The notes below the pieces were generated by a model. That model ran no database searches. It was not told the DNA's origin and saw only the letters and a list, made by a program, of their open reading frames with translations. A DNA stretch of 64,000 bases from Dyadobacter chenhuakuii (GTDB taxonomy: Bacteria; Bacteroidota; Bacteroidia; Cytophagales; Spirosomataceae): NCBI RefSeq assembly GCF_023821985.2, contig NZ_CP098805.1:744001-808000 (forward strand), given 5' to 3'. Position 1 is the first letter of the stretch. Every line of letters starts with the position of its first letter. This document shows positions 54,107 through 62,324 of the stretch, one piece after another. The position numbers and the translations under genes are program-made.

Positions 54107-55837
54107 TTACTTCCAGTTTGGATTCTGGGTGAGGTTTGGATTCAATAGCCTTTCCTGTGTGGGGATTGGATATAGGTAGTCCTTGTTTTCGTCAAACTTT
54201 TTGGTAATGTGGCTGTTGATAACAATGTTCCCTCCTTTATTGCCATTTTCCAGAAGGATCTCGCTGCCGAGTTTCAACAACTGCGCGCCGGGAACAGCCG
54301 GCTTCGTGCCTTCATAAATGACAAGGTCAATCTTTCCATTCTTATCCAGATCGTAATTTCCTGGACCGGGAAAATACATTCCTTTAAACTGTTTCGTGAG
54401 CAACTGGCCTTCTTTCCACCGCACAATGTCATCCCAGCGGAAGAAGTTTTCCATAACCAGCTCAATGCGTCTTTCCCGGCGGATTTCCAGGATCACGCCT
54501 GTATTTTTGCCGGTCAGCTTTGTGTATTGTGCGGCCTGGTAGGGATCCGGTTTTGCATTGGCAGTCGCCATATTAATGTTCACCATGCCCACGCGGTCGC
54601 GGGTGAGTTTGGTAGAAATGTCCAGGTCAGCCTGCGTTAATGTGCCCTTTTCTGCTTTTGCTTCGGCGTAATTGAGCAGCACTTCGGCATAGCGGAAGAT
54701 AGGCATGTCGGTAATGTCCTTCCCGAATGTGTCCCATTTTGGCTCCGAAACAAATTTGATCAGCTGGTAACCCGTAACCGTTGCTCCGAACTCTGGAACA
54801 AGCGGGGTTGTTTCGCCAATGCGCGTATATCCCGGCGTGCGGATCGTCTGTGTAAGGCGTGGGTCGCGGTTCTGGACTTCGTCATAAAACTGCATGGTTT
54901 CGTAGCCCTTTATGTCGGTAAACCGGGAGCCATCAGCCATTAAATAGCTGTTAACGAGCTTCTTTTCCAGTCCGGGCTTTCCGTATGATGCCGTCATGGT
55001 ATAATAGTTCAGGTTGTGATAGACCTGCAATGCATCGCTGAAATCGCGCGCCAGGATCACCTCGTCTGCAATCGCATTATCGGATGCGAAAAACATTTGG
55101 TAAGCCGTTTTAGGGGTTGATTTATAAATGCTGTATCCGCTGTTTTTCATGAGATCTTCCGAGGCCGTAATGCAGGCATCCAGGAATTTCTCCGAATCGG
55201 GAAGGTTGAATTCGGTGTGATATTTCCGGAATGTGCCCTCATATAACCCAATTCGGGATTTCAGAGCCAATGCAGTCCATTTTGTAACGGTGCCGACTTG
55301 TCGAGTAGCTTCAAGATTGGCGATTGCGAAGTCAATGTCTGCCATTACAGAGTCCATTACTAACGTTCTAGGATCGCGGGCTTTGTTCAGCAATGCTTCA
55401 TCTCCTGCTTCAATCGGGCCGCTATACCAGGGCAGGTCACCGAATCTTTTGACCATTTGAAAATAAAAATAAGCCCGGAAAAAACGCGCGACGCCATTGT
55501 ATTTGGCCACTGCTTTGGGGTCCTGGACTTTGCCGGAATTGGCCACGAAGTAATTAATGTTTCTCAACTCAGTCCAGCCCCAGCCGCCGCCACTTGTAGG
55601 CACGATACGCGTTCCCTGTAATTCATCGCGCAAACTGTTTTTGACCACATTATCAACGTCTTCATTGTAAACATCTTCCGCGCTCGGCAGCATGTTATAG
55701 AATGAATTGGTATAAAGCAGCAGGTCGTTTTCAGTTTTGAAAAAAGTTTCGGGAGAAATGGCGTCGAGCGGAAGCCTGTCGAGGTCGCACGAAGCGAGCC
55801 CGATGGCCAGGGTCATGATATATATCAGCTTTTTCAT
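54107..55837 (-). CDS. SusD/RagB-like outer-membrane lipoprotein (locus 2)
   Basis: Surface ligand-binding lipoprotein partner of the SusC just upstream. Signal 'MKKLIYIMTLAIGLASC' with Cys 17, then the RagB/SusD start 'DLDRLPLDAISPETFFKTENDL' and the C-terminal domain 'ILEIRRERRIELVMENFFRWDDIVRW', typical of the canonical SusD family (unlike the SusD-like_2 type of locus 1). 576 residues. The gene begins 31 bp after susC. Confidence 0.95.
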   Translation of the reverse strand: MKKLIYIMTLAIGLASCDLDRLPLDAISPETFFKTENDLLLYTNSFYNMLPSAEDVYNEDVDNVVKNSLRDELQGTRIVPTSGGGWGWTELRNINYFVANSGKVQDPKAVAKYNGVARFFRAYFYFQMVKRFGDLPWYSGPIEAGDEALLNKARDPRTLVMDSVMADIDFAIANLEATRQVGTVTKWTALALKSRIGLYEGTFRKYHTEFNLPDSEKFLDACITASEDLMKNSGYSIYKSTPKTAYQMFFASDNAIADEVILARDFSDALQVYHNLNYYTMTASYGKPGLEKKLVNSYLMADGSRFTDIKGYETMQFYDEVQNRDPRLTQTIRTPGYTRIGETTPLVPEFGATVTGYQLIKFVSEPKWDTFGKDITDMPIFRYAEVLLNYAEAKAEKGTLTQADLDISTKLTRDRVGMVNINMATANAKPDPYQAAQYTKLTGKNTGVILEIRRERRIELVMENFFRWDDIVRWKEGQLLTKQFKGMYFPGPGNYDLDKNGKIDLVIYEGTKPAVPGAQLLKLGSEILLENGNKGGNIVINSHITKKFDENKDYLYPIPTQERLLNPNLTQNPNWK

Positions 55838-55868
55838 GTGATTTCTTTTAATGTTTTGGCAAATGATT

Positions 55869-58800
55869 TTAGAAATTAATGCTTAGGCCCGCAGAGTATG
55901 TTTTCGAAAGCGGGTAAGTTCTTCCATTGGTAAAATCACCGTCAAATTGCTCAGGATCAATATACTTAGATCTTAATGGCGTGTAAGTGAACAGGTTTTC
56001 GCCGCTTACGTAAATGCGCGCCCGGGGAATGCGGACTTTTTTGCTGATGCGCTCAGGAATGGTAAAACCCAGCACAATATTTTTCAGCCTCAGATAACCC
56101 ACATTCTGCACATACCGATCGTTGCGGGCATTGAGGTCACCACCGCCGTTAAGCGCCGTGTAGCCGCGCAGGATAGGGAAGTATGCATCCGTATTTTCAG
56201 GCGTCCAGATATCATCCTCGAAGTTTTCAGGAAGAAATGAATAGTAAGGACGGGAGTAGGGGCCCCAGAATTTATCCGCATTTGCTCCGGGATACCAGTT
56301 CCGGCGAAGAATCCCCTGAGCCAGCGCAGAAAAATCAAATGCACCCCAGGAAGCACCCAGATTAAGGCCATATCTGAACCGCGGGTTGGTATTTCCGATC
56401 ACTTTCAAATCGCCGTGGTCCGCCAATGTGTTTGCGCCTTCCGAAATCTTGCCGTCACCGTTCAAATCCAGGAATTTCAGATCGCCTGCCTGTAATTTAC
56501 TCCACTCGCCTGGCGCGCTCAAACGCTGCTTGTTAACCAATGTCTGGTCAATCGGATAAGCTTGCGCCTCGTCATTGGTTTTAAAATATCCGTCAATGGA
56601 ATACCCCCACATTTCCCCCAGGGTTTGTCCTTCATAACGGCTGGAAAGCAGCTTGTTTGGGTTGTCATAGCGCGTAATTTTCGCTTTGTAATCCGACACC
56701 ATGAATGTGGCGTTGTAAGCAAATGTCTTTCCGGCCAGTTTGAACTGGTCTTTCCACGCTACGGAAAGTTCGAATCCTTTTGTCTTCAAATCACCTGCAT
56801 TCTGCGTAGGCACCGTGGCGCCGTACACCGACGGAAGCACACGTCCCGGCACAAGCATATCCTTGGTTTCGCGGATATAAGCGTCCATGGCAATAGTCAG
56901 CTTGCCTTTCAAAAGATCTGCATCCAGACCAATGTTGGAAGTCGTCGCCGATTCCCAGGTCAGGCCGGCAGCGATGGGGTTGGGGCTGTCGACGTACGGG
57001 ATTTTTTGTCCGTTATTGATCCACGACGAAAGAGCCGTCGGCATGATTTCAATGTAGGGATAAAAGCTCGCTGAACTTGGATTATCATTGAACTTAGGCG
57101 GAAGCTGGTTGCCTAATGTTCCATATGAAGCCCTGATTTTAAGGTTACTAACCACATTGCGGGCTGATTCGAAGAATTTTTCCTCACTCAGTCTCCAACC
57201 GGCCGAAACCGACGGGAAAAATCCGTAACGCCTGCCTGCGCCAAACCGCGATGTGCCATCATAGCGACCATTTACTTCCAGCAGATACTTGCCCATATAG
57301 TCGTAATTCAGCCTGAAAAACGCACCAAAAAGCGAATATTCGTAAGCGCCGCCGTTCACAAGCTGCTCTCCGGTTCCGAGATTGAGGTCGTTAATGTCTT
57401 CGGAAAGCAGGTTTTTGCGTGCGCCTGTCAGCACCTGATGCTTTTTGGATTCGTAATTGATCCCCGCAGTTGCGCCCAGGTAATGTTTGCCCAATGTTTT
57501 ATTATATGAGGAATAAACGTTGGTAACATGCATAGGATCAAACCAGAATGTCTTTTCTAGTTGGTCGGTATTGTAGTTCGGGACCGTTGCCAGGATACCA
57601 GGCTGTATCGAGTACTGGGCAATGGCTGACCGATACCAATCATCCGTGATGTAGAACGAGTAGGAGTGGTTTGCGACGAGGTTCCAGGTTTTGGTAAAAT
57701 CAATAGTAACCGAGTTAATGGTCGTGAGCTCATGCACTTTCTTTTCGCCGCCGGCCACGCCTTTCAAGAGGTTTGCAAACAATCCGTCACCAATTGAATA
57801 GTTGTTTTTCAATGTGTTGTAAGTCGCGGTCCCGTCCGGGTTGCGCGGTGCATACGCGGGAAGCGCGTGCACGGTGATGGCGGTAAAGTTGGCATTTGCA
57901 CCGCCTTTCAAACCTGGATATTTATAACGCGAATCGAAATATTGTGTGTTGTTGCTCACTTTCAGCCACGGCGTCAGCTGCGCATTCACCTTGGTTCTTA
58001 ATGTATAGGAATTGAATCTGTCTGTATTGATCCGCATAATCCCATCCTTCTGGAATGCAGAACCTGACAGGAAATAATTGACCTTATCCGTGCCGCCCGA
58101 AAGGCTGATATTATGCTGCATGGACGGCTCAACCTGCTTGAAAAGCGTTTTCCACCAATCGTAATTACCATAATAATTGTAAATGTCCTTTCCATTGACA
58201 TTCTTCACCACTGTCCATGGACGTGCAGGATTCTCCGTTTTGTCGTAGCGGCGAGCTTCCAGCTCGGCATAATCTTCTTCGGAATAACGCGTGTAAGTAT
58301 TTCCATTGGCGCGCTTGAATGCCTCGTCATTGATGCGGGTATGGTCGTAACCATTGGTCAGGAAGTTCGTACTCACTGTTGGCGTTGACCAGCCGAAGTT
58401 GTTGCTGTAACTCACACTCGTCTTCCCATTCTTCGCACTTTTTGTAGTAACCAAAATCACCCCGAATGCTCCGCGTGCACCATAAATGGCGGACGCGGCC
58501 GCATCCTTCAACACCGAGACCGACTCCACGTCATTGGGATTAATGCGGTTAATGTCACCGGGGATGCCGTCGACCAGAACCAGCGGGCCTCCGCCGTTGA
58601 TCGAGGTTTCACCACGGACGTTCAAGTTCCCGCCTTGTCCCGGCTGGCCCGTTCCGAATGTAATGTTCAGGTTGGGCACCATGCCTTGCAGGATTTGCGA
58701 CATATTGTTCAATGGCCTGTTTTCCAGATCCCTCGATTGCACCTGGCTTACTGCGCCGGTGAGGTTTACGCGTTTCTGCGTTCCGTAACCTACCACAACC

Positions 58801-59480
58801 AGTTCTTCCAAAGCCTTGTTGTCGGCTGCCAGCGTGATATTCACTGTCGAACGGTTCCCTACCACGACTTCCTGGGAAGTATAACCCACAAAACTGAACA
58901 CAAGCACAGATTCCACATTCGGCACCACGAGCTCAAAGTTTCCGTTTCCATCCGTCGTTGTCCCGGTGGAGCTTCCTTTGAGAACAACGCTTACGCCGGG
59001 CAGGGAGCCCTGGCCATCGGAAGAGGTTACCGTGCCTTTTACATTGATTTCAACCGGCAGGACGTAATTTTGCAGCTTTTCTTCCAGATCCGGAATGTTG
59101 GATTCTTCCTTCGCGGCCTTTCCTCTTGCCAGCACGATCTGTCCGTTGATAACGCGGTAGTTAATGCCGCGGGAAACCAGCAGCTGGTCCAGGACTTTCG
59201 ACAATTTTTGATTTTTTGCCTCGATACTTACATTTTCTTTGAGAGAAACCCGGCTGCTGTAGACAAATTTCGCATCCACTTTCTCCTGAATCTCATCCAA
59301 TGCTTCTTTCAGCGAAACATTTTTAAGACTGATTGTCATATCCTTGCTCAGGATAGACTGGGCTGTACTTTCCTTTGCATAGCTGCTGCCTGCCAGTAAG
59401 GCTACAAAAAGCCATTGAAGCAATCCAATGCGCATAATCATTTGCCAGTTTACGGGCTTGTTACGTACTGTTTTTTGCAT
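55869..59480 (-). CDS. SusC/RagA TonB-dependent transporter with STN domain (locus 2)
   Basis: Outer-membrane importer of about 1203 residues. Order: signal region; STN domain (about 50-115, 'DMTISLKNVSLKEALDEIQEKVDAKFVYSS'-type); carboxypeptidase-regulatory-like domain ('VKGTVTSSDGQGSLPGVSVVLKG'-type); plug ('VVVGYGTQKRVNLTGAVSQV', 'GARGAFGVILVTTK'); and a 22-strand barrel ending 'YSAGLSINF'. I prefer the ATG giving 'MQKTVRNKPVNW', which shares its leader (atcaaaattATG) with the first SusC; an upstream ATG adds 14 residues. The STN domain ties it to the FecR/ECF pair upstream. Confidence 0.95.
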   Translation of the reverse strand: MQKTVRNKPVNWQMIMRIGLLQWLFVALLAGSSYAKESTAQSILSKDMTISLKNVSLKEALDEIQEKVDAKFVYSSRVSLKENVSIEAKNQKLSKVLDQLLVSRGINYRVINGQIVLARGKAAKEESNIPDLEEKLQNYVLPVEINVKGTVTSSDGQGSLPGVSVVLKGSSTGTTTDGNGNFELVVPNVESVLVFSFVGYTSQEVVVGNRSTVNITLAADNKALEELVVVGYGTQKRVNLTGAVSQVQSRDLENRPLNNMSQILQGMVPNLNITFGTGQPGQGGNLNVRGETSINGGGPLVLVDGIPGDINRINPNDVESVSVLKDAAASAIYGARGAFGVILVTTKSAKNGKTSVSYSNNFGWSTPTVSTNFLTNGYDHTRINDEAFKRANGNTYTRYSEEDYAELEARRYDKTENPARPWTVVKNVNGKDIYNYYGNYDWWKTLFKQVEPSMQHNISLSGGTDKVNYFLSGSAFQKDGIMRINTDRFNSYTLRTKVNAQLTPWLKVSNNTQYFDSRYKYPGLKGGANANFTAITVHALPAYAPRNPDGTATYNTLKNNYSIGDGLFANLLKGVAGGEKKVHELTTINSVTIDFTKTWNLVANHSYSFYITDDWYRSAIAQYSIQPGILATVPNYNTDQLEKTFWFDPMHVTNVYSSYNKTLGKHYLGATAGINYESKKHQVLTGARKNLLSEDINDLNLGTGEQLVNGGAYEYSLFGAFFRLNYDYMGKYLLEVNGRYDGTSRFGAGRRYGFFPSVSAGWRLSEEKFFESARNVVSNLKIRASYGTLGNQLPPKFNDNPSSASFYPYIEIMPTALSSWINNGQKIPYVDSPNPIAAGLTWESATTSNIGLDADLLKGKLTIAMDAYIRETKDMLVPGRVLPSVYGATVPTQNAGDLKTKGFELSVAWKDQFKLAGKTFAYNATFMVSDYKAKITRYDNPNKLLSSRYEGQTLGEMWGYSIDGYFKTNDEAQAYPIDQTLVNKQRLSAPGEWSKLQAGDLKFLDLNGDGKISEGANTLADHGDLKVIGNTNPRFRYGLNLGASWGAFDFSALAQGILRRNWYPGANADKFWGPYSRPYYSFLPENFEDDIWTPENTDAYFPILRGYTALNGGGDLNARNDRYVQNVGYLRLKNIVLGFTIPERISKKVRIPRARIYVSGENLFTYTPLRSKYIDPEQFDGDFTNGRTYPLSKTYSAGLSINF

Positions 59481-59565
59481 AATTTTGATTGTCTGATGGT
59501 TAAGCACTGTTGGGTAAAACATCCCTTAGTTTCGGTGGTACGAGGTTAAAAGGATGGAATTCTGG

Positions 59566-59596
59566 ACCGGGGGTGGTGGTACACCTCCGGTTTTTT
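59566..59596 (+). terminator. Hairpin with T-run in the fecR-susC gap
   Basis: Stem accgggggtg / cacctccggt (one G-U) with six T after it on the plus strand. No plus-strand gene ends here, so it may stop antisense transcription; read on the minus strand it is a structured leader between fecR and susC. Confidence 0.5.
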
Positions 59597-59628
59597 CATG
59601 GCGGAATAGATCGGTGGTTCATAGGCGG

Positions 59629-60645
59629 TTATTCACAAGGTGTTCCATTGAGTAAAATCGTGTTTCCTGAAATAGTATAGTTGGCTTCCAAGGTGGTGCA
59701 GAGCATTTCCAGGATTACTGTAAATGGCTGCGACTCAAAATTGGCGGTTACGCTGCACGTAGCAGTGGCGGGATTGGACAAGCGAATGTTTACATTAAAC
59801 CGTTTTTCGAGCTGCTCAATAACCTTATTCAACGGCGCTTCTTCGAAAACCACTGTTACCGGCTCGTATATTTCCTTGCGGGGTTGTATGGTTATCTGCC
59901 TCGCAGTCAGCCTTTTGGATTCAATTTCAAAGATGGCCTGCTGCTTTGGTTTCAGGACGAGCTGCTGTGGCTTCTTCTTAGTGCCCGGCGCGGTGACTTC
60001 CACACTACCCGTCAGCACATCCACCTGAAATACCTTCTGAGCCGAAGCAGCTTTTACATTAAAGCTTGTCCCCAGCACCTTAATGACCATTTCCCCGCTC
60101 TGGATGAGGAAAGGCCGGGTTTTATCTTTTGTTATATCAAAAAAACCTTCCCCCGAAAATGTGACTATGCGCCGGTCTGCATCGAAGCGGGCGGGATAGG
60201 TTACCGAAGCTTCCGGGTGCATGATGATCGAGCTGCTGTCCGGCAGCATATGCGTAACGATCCTCGATTCCGTATTGACAAACTGGACAATGTCCGATTT
60301 TTTCTTCTGCTGGATTTCTTCAATGATGGAAACCGGCTGTTCCTTCCGGATCGGGTAATTAAAATAAAGTCCCGCTGCAATGGCCACGGACGCCGCTATG
60401 CCCGAAATCCAGCGCCATGGGAAAGGCCGTGCCGGCGATTCGTCCAGAATATTCAGTTCACCTTTAATGCTTTCGAAAGTGCTTTCCCTGATGGAAGATT
60501 TTTCTGTTTCAGATAATTTTTCCAAATGGTCGGCATCTCCTTTGATGGCAGCATACCACGCCTCAACCTCTTCTTTTTCCTGATCATTGCATTGATCGAG
60601 GAGATATTTTTCCAATAAAACCGGGGAGATAAAGGGTGCCTTCAT
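59629..60645 (-). CDS. FecR-family anti-sigma factor (locus 2)
   Basis: A 338-residue inner-membrane signal relay for the second SusCD pair. Cytoplasmic part about 1-75, membrane segment about 77-95 ('WRWISGIAASVAIAAGLYF'), FecR domain ('VTFSGEGFFDITKDKTRPFLIQ', about 165-190) and DUF4974-like end ('VVFEEAPLNKVIEQLEKRFNVNIRL'). Gene order sigma-fecR-susC-susD is the standard one, in contrast to the interrupted order in locus 1. Confidence 0.94.
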   Translation of the reverse strand: MKAPFISPVLLEKYLLDQCNDQEKEEVEAWYAAIKGDADHLEKLSETEKSSIRESTFESIKGELNILDESPARPFPWRWISGIAASVAIAAGLYFNYPIRKEQPVSIIEEIQQKKKSDIVQFVNTESRIVTHMLPDSSSIIMHPEASVTYPARFDADRRIVTFSGEGFFDITKDKTRPFLIQSGEMVIKVLGTSFNVKAASAQKVFQVDVLTGSVEVTAPGTKKKPQQLVLKPKQQAIFEIESKRLTARQITIQPRKEIYEPVTVVFEEAPLNKVIEQLEKRFNVNIRLSNPATATCSVTANFESQPFTVILEMLCTTLEANYTISGNTILLNGTPCE

Positions 60646-60717
60646 TGCTTAAAGTATGGTATCAAACTTCAAGTCGCACGCCGGAAAGCAAACCCTTAGG
60701 TGGGGTGTAAATTTTTT

Positions 60718-61302
60718 TTAATTAAAAACGAAAAGGAGGATGCCGGAGATTATGTGGTCTTTCAAATGCGCCCTTAAAATCCGGATCGCTTTGGAAATGT
60801 GCTGCTCCACCGTCTTCTCGGCAATCGCAAGCCGGTCCCCGATCTGCTTGTTGGAAACGCCCTGCCTGCTCAGCACAAACACTTCCTGACATTTGGGCGA
60901 CAGCAAATGCAAACCTTGCTCGTAGCGGGTTTGCAGGTCGGCTGTTAATGTATGCTGGTCGGCAAAGTCAACGGGATCTGCATGCAGTGATTCCCAATGA
61001 TCGTAATGTTGTTTTCGGGTAAATTCTTTGCGGTAAAAAGAAATGATCTGCTTCTTGGCGATAGCGAAAAGGAATGTGCGGCAGCAAAGGATCTGCTGTC
61101 CGTGACGCTTCTGCCAGATGTTTACGAATAATTCCTGCACAATTTCCTGCGCAGCGAACCGGTCGTTCACTTTGCTGTAAGCGTAATTGAAAAGCACATT
61201 AAAATAGCGGTTATATAGCTCGGCAAAAGCCAGCTCGTCGTCCTGCTCGCTGATCAGCGCAAGGATATTTTCATCGGAACAGGAAGTATAGATGGCGTTC
61301 AT
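60718..61302 (-). CDS. ECF RNA polymerase sigma factor (locus 2)
   Basis: A 194-residue FecI-like sigma factor from the ATG giving 'MNAIYTSCSDENILALIS'; a longer frame adds about 50 basic residues with no family match. Region 2: 'FAELYNRYFNVLFNYAYSKVNDRFAAQEIVQELFVNIWQKR'-type, about residues 26-70. Region 4: 'LLSPKCQEVFVLSRQGVSNKQIGDRLAIAEKTVEQHISKAI'-type, about 130-175. A hydrophobic tail 'IISGILLFVFN' ends the protein. Expected to drive its susCD operon. Confidence 0.93.
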   Translation of the reverse strand: MNAIYTSCSDENILALISEQDDELAFAELYNRYFNVLFNYAYSKVNDRFAAQEIVQELFVNIWQKRHGQQILCCRTFLFAIAKKQIISFYRKEFTRKQHYDHWESLHADPVDFADQHTLTADLQTRYEQGLHLLSPKCQEVFVLSRQGVSNKQIGDRLAIAEKTVEQHISKAIRILRAHLKDHIISGILLFVFN

Positions 61303-61514
61303 AACGAAGATTTCCTTTGAATTCCGGCTGCCCGGATTGGAATAGCTCACAAAATTCGGACAATATTTCCTTATTGAATCTTTTAACAGATTAAGTAATC
61401 TCGTTCTTTTATTTACTTTCTTAACAATAATATAAAATCGTCCGGACGGCAAATGTTTTTTGTAACCGCCGGTTCTTTAAATTGCCGACTATTTATCCCT
61501 ACACAATTAATTGA

Positions 61515-62219
61515 ATGAATAATTATCCGCAGGCTTCGCGCATTCTGCTGGCAATAGACTGTATTATTTTCGGGTTCGACGGGAAGGATATCAAGCTGTT
61601 GCTGATTAAAAGGAATTTTGAGCCTGAAAAGGGGAAATGGTCGCTGATGGGTGGTTTTCTCAATGCGGATGAAGACCTCTCGGATGGCGCAGCGCGCATC
61701 TTATACAATCTTACGGGGCTGAAAAACATCTACGTCGAGCAGCTCGAAACATTCGGAAAGATCCACCGCGATCCCGCCGAAAGGACTGTTTCGGTTGTGT
61801 TTTTTGCACTCATCCAGATTGATGACCATGACGCCGAGGCGGTTAAGAGCCATAATGCTTCCTGGATTACGCTGGAAAATCGTCCGGCGCTGATATTCGA
61901 TCATGAGGATATGGTTTGCAAGGCCATTGAACATTTAAAATACAAAGCTGCACTGCATCCCATTGGTTTTGAGCTCTTACCCGAGCTTTTTACCATTCCT
62001 CAACTCCAAAAACTCTACGAAGCCATCTACAACATCCCGCTCGACAGGCGCAATTTCAGCCGCAAACTTTTGTCAACGGGATTACTGATCGACACCGGAA
62101 ACAAAAACAGCAACAGCACGACTAAAAAGGCTACTTTGTATAAGCTGGACGAAGTGAGATATAAGGAGAAGTTTCACTCGTTCTGGAATTTTATGCCCGA
62201 CAGCATGAAGCAGTCGTAG
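61515..62219 (+). CDS. araR: Nudix-fold transcriptional regulator AraR
   Basis: A 234-residue regulator of the NrtR type: Nudix-like sensor domain (about 1-150) and C-terminal winged helix (about 155-225, 'LPELFTIPQLQKLYEAIYN...DRRNFSRKLL'). The Nudix box (residues 47-69, 'GFLNADEDLSDGAARILYNL') keeps the first Glu and the Arg but has lost the catalytic REUxEE acids, so it should bind and not hydrolyse a ligand. In Bacteroides thetaiotaomicron this family (AraR) represses arabinose genes and is released by L-arabinose. Ribulokinase starts 105 bp downstream on the same strand, strongly supporting this role. Confidence 0.85.
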   Translation: MNNYPQASRILLAIDCIIFGFDGKDIKLLLIKRNFEPEKGKWSLMGGFLNADEDLSDGAARILYNLTGLKNIYVEQLETFGKIHRDPAERTVSVVFFALIQIDDHDAEAVKSHNASWITLENRPALIFDHEDMVCKAIEHLKYKAALHPIGFELLPELFTIPQLQKLYEAIYNIPLDRRNFSRKLLSTGLLIDTGNKNSNSTTKKATLYKLDEVRYKEKFHSFWNFMPDSMKQS

Positions 62220-62258
62220 GGTAGGAGATTAGTTTGGCGTCAATCAGTAATATTAATT

Positions 62259-62273
62259 GTGTCAAAATAACAC
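62259..62273. promoter_or_regulatory. Candidate AraR operator upstream of araB
   Basis: gtgtcaaaataacac has inverted gtgt/acac ends in the araR-araB gap, 51 bp before the araB start. Position and symmetry suit an operator of the Nudix regulator encoded next to it; I have no alignment to known AraR sites. Confidence 0.4.
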
Positions 62274-62324
62274 CATAAACAAATTTATTTATATTTGTTA
62301 CGTGATAAGTGAAATAATACGATC

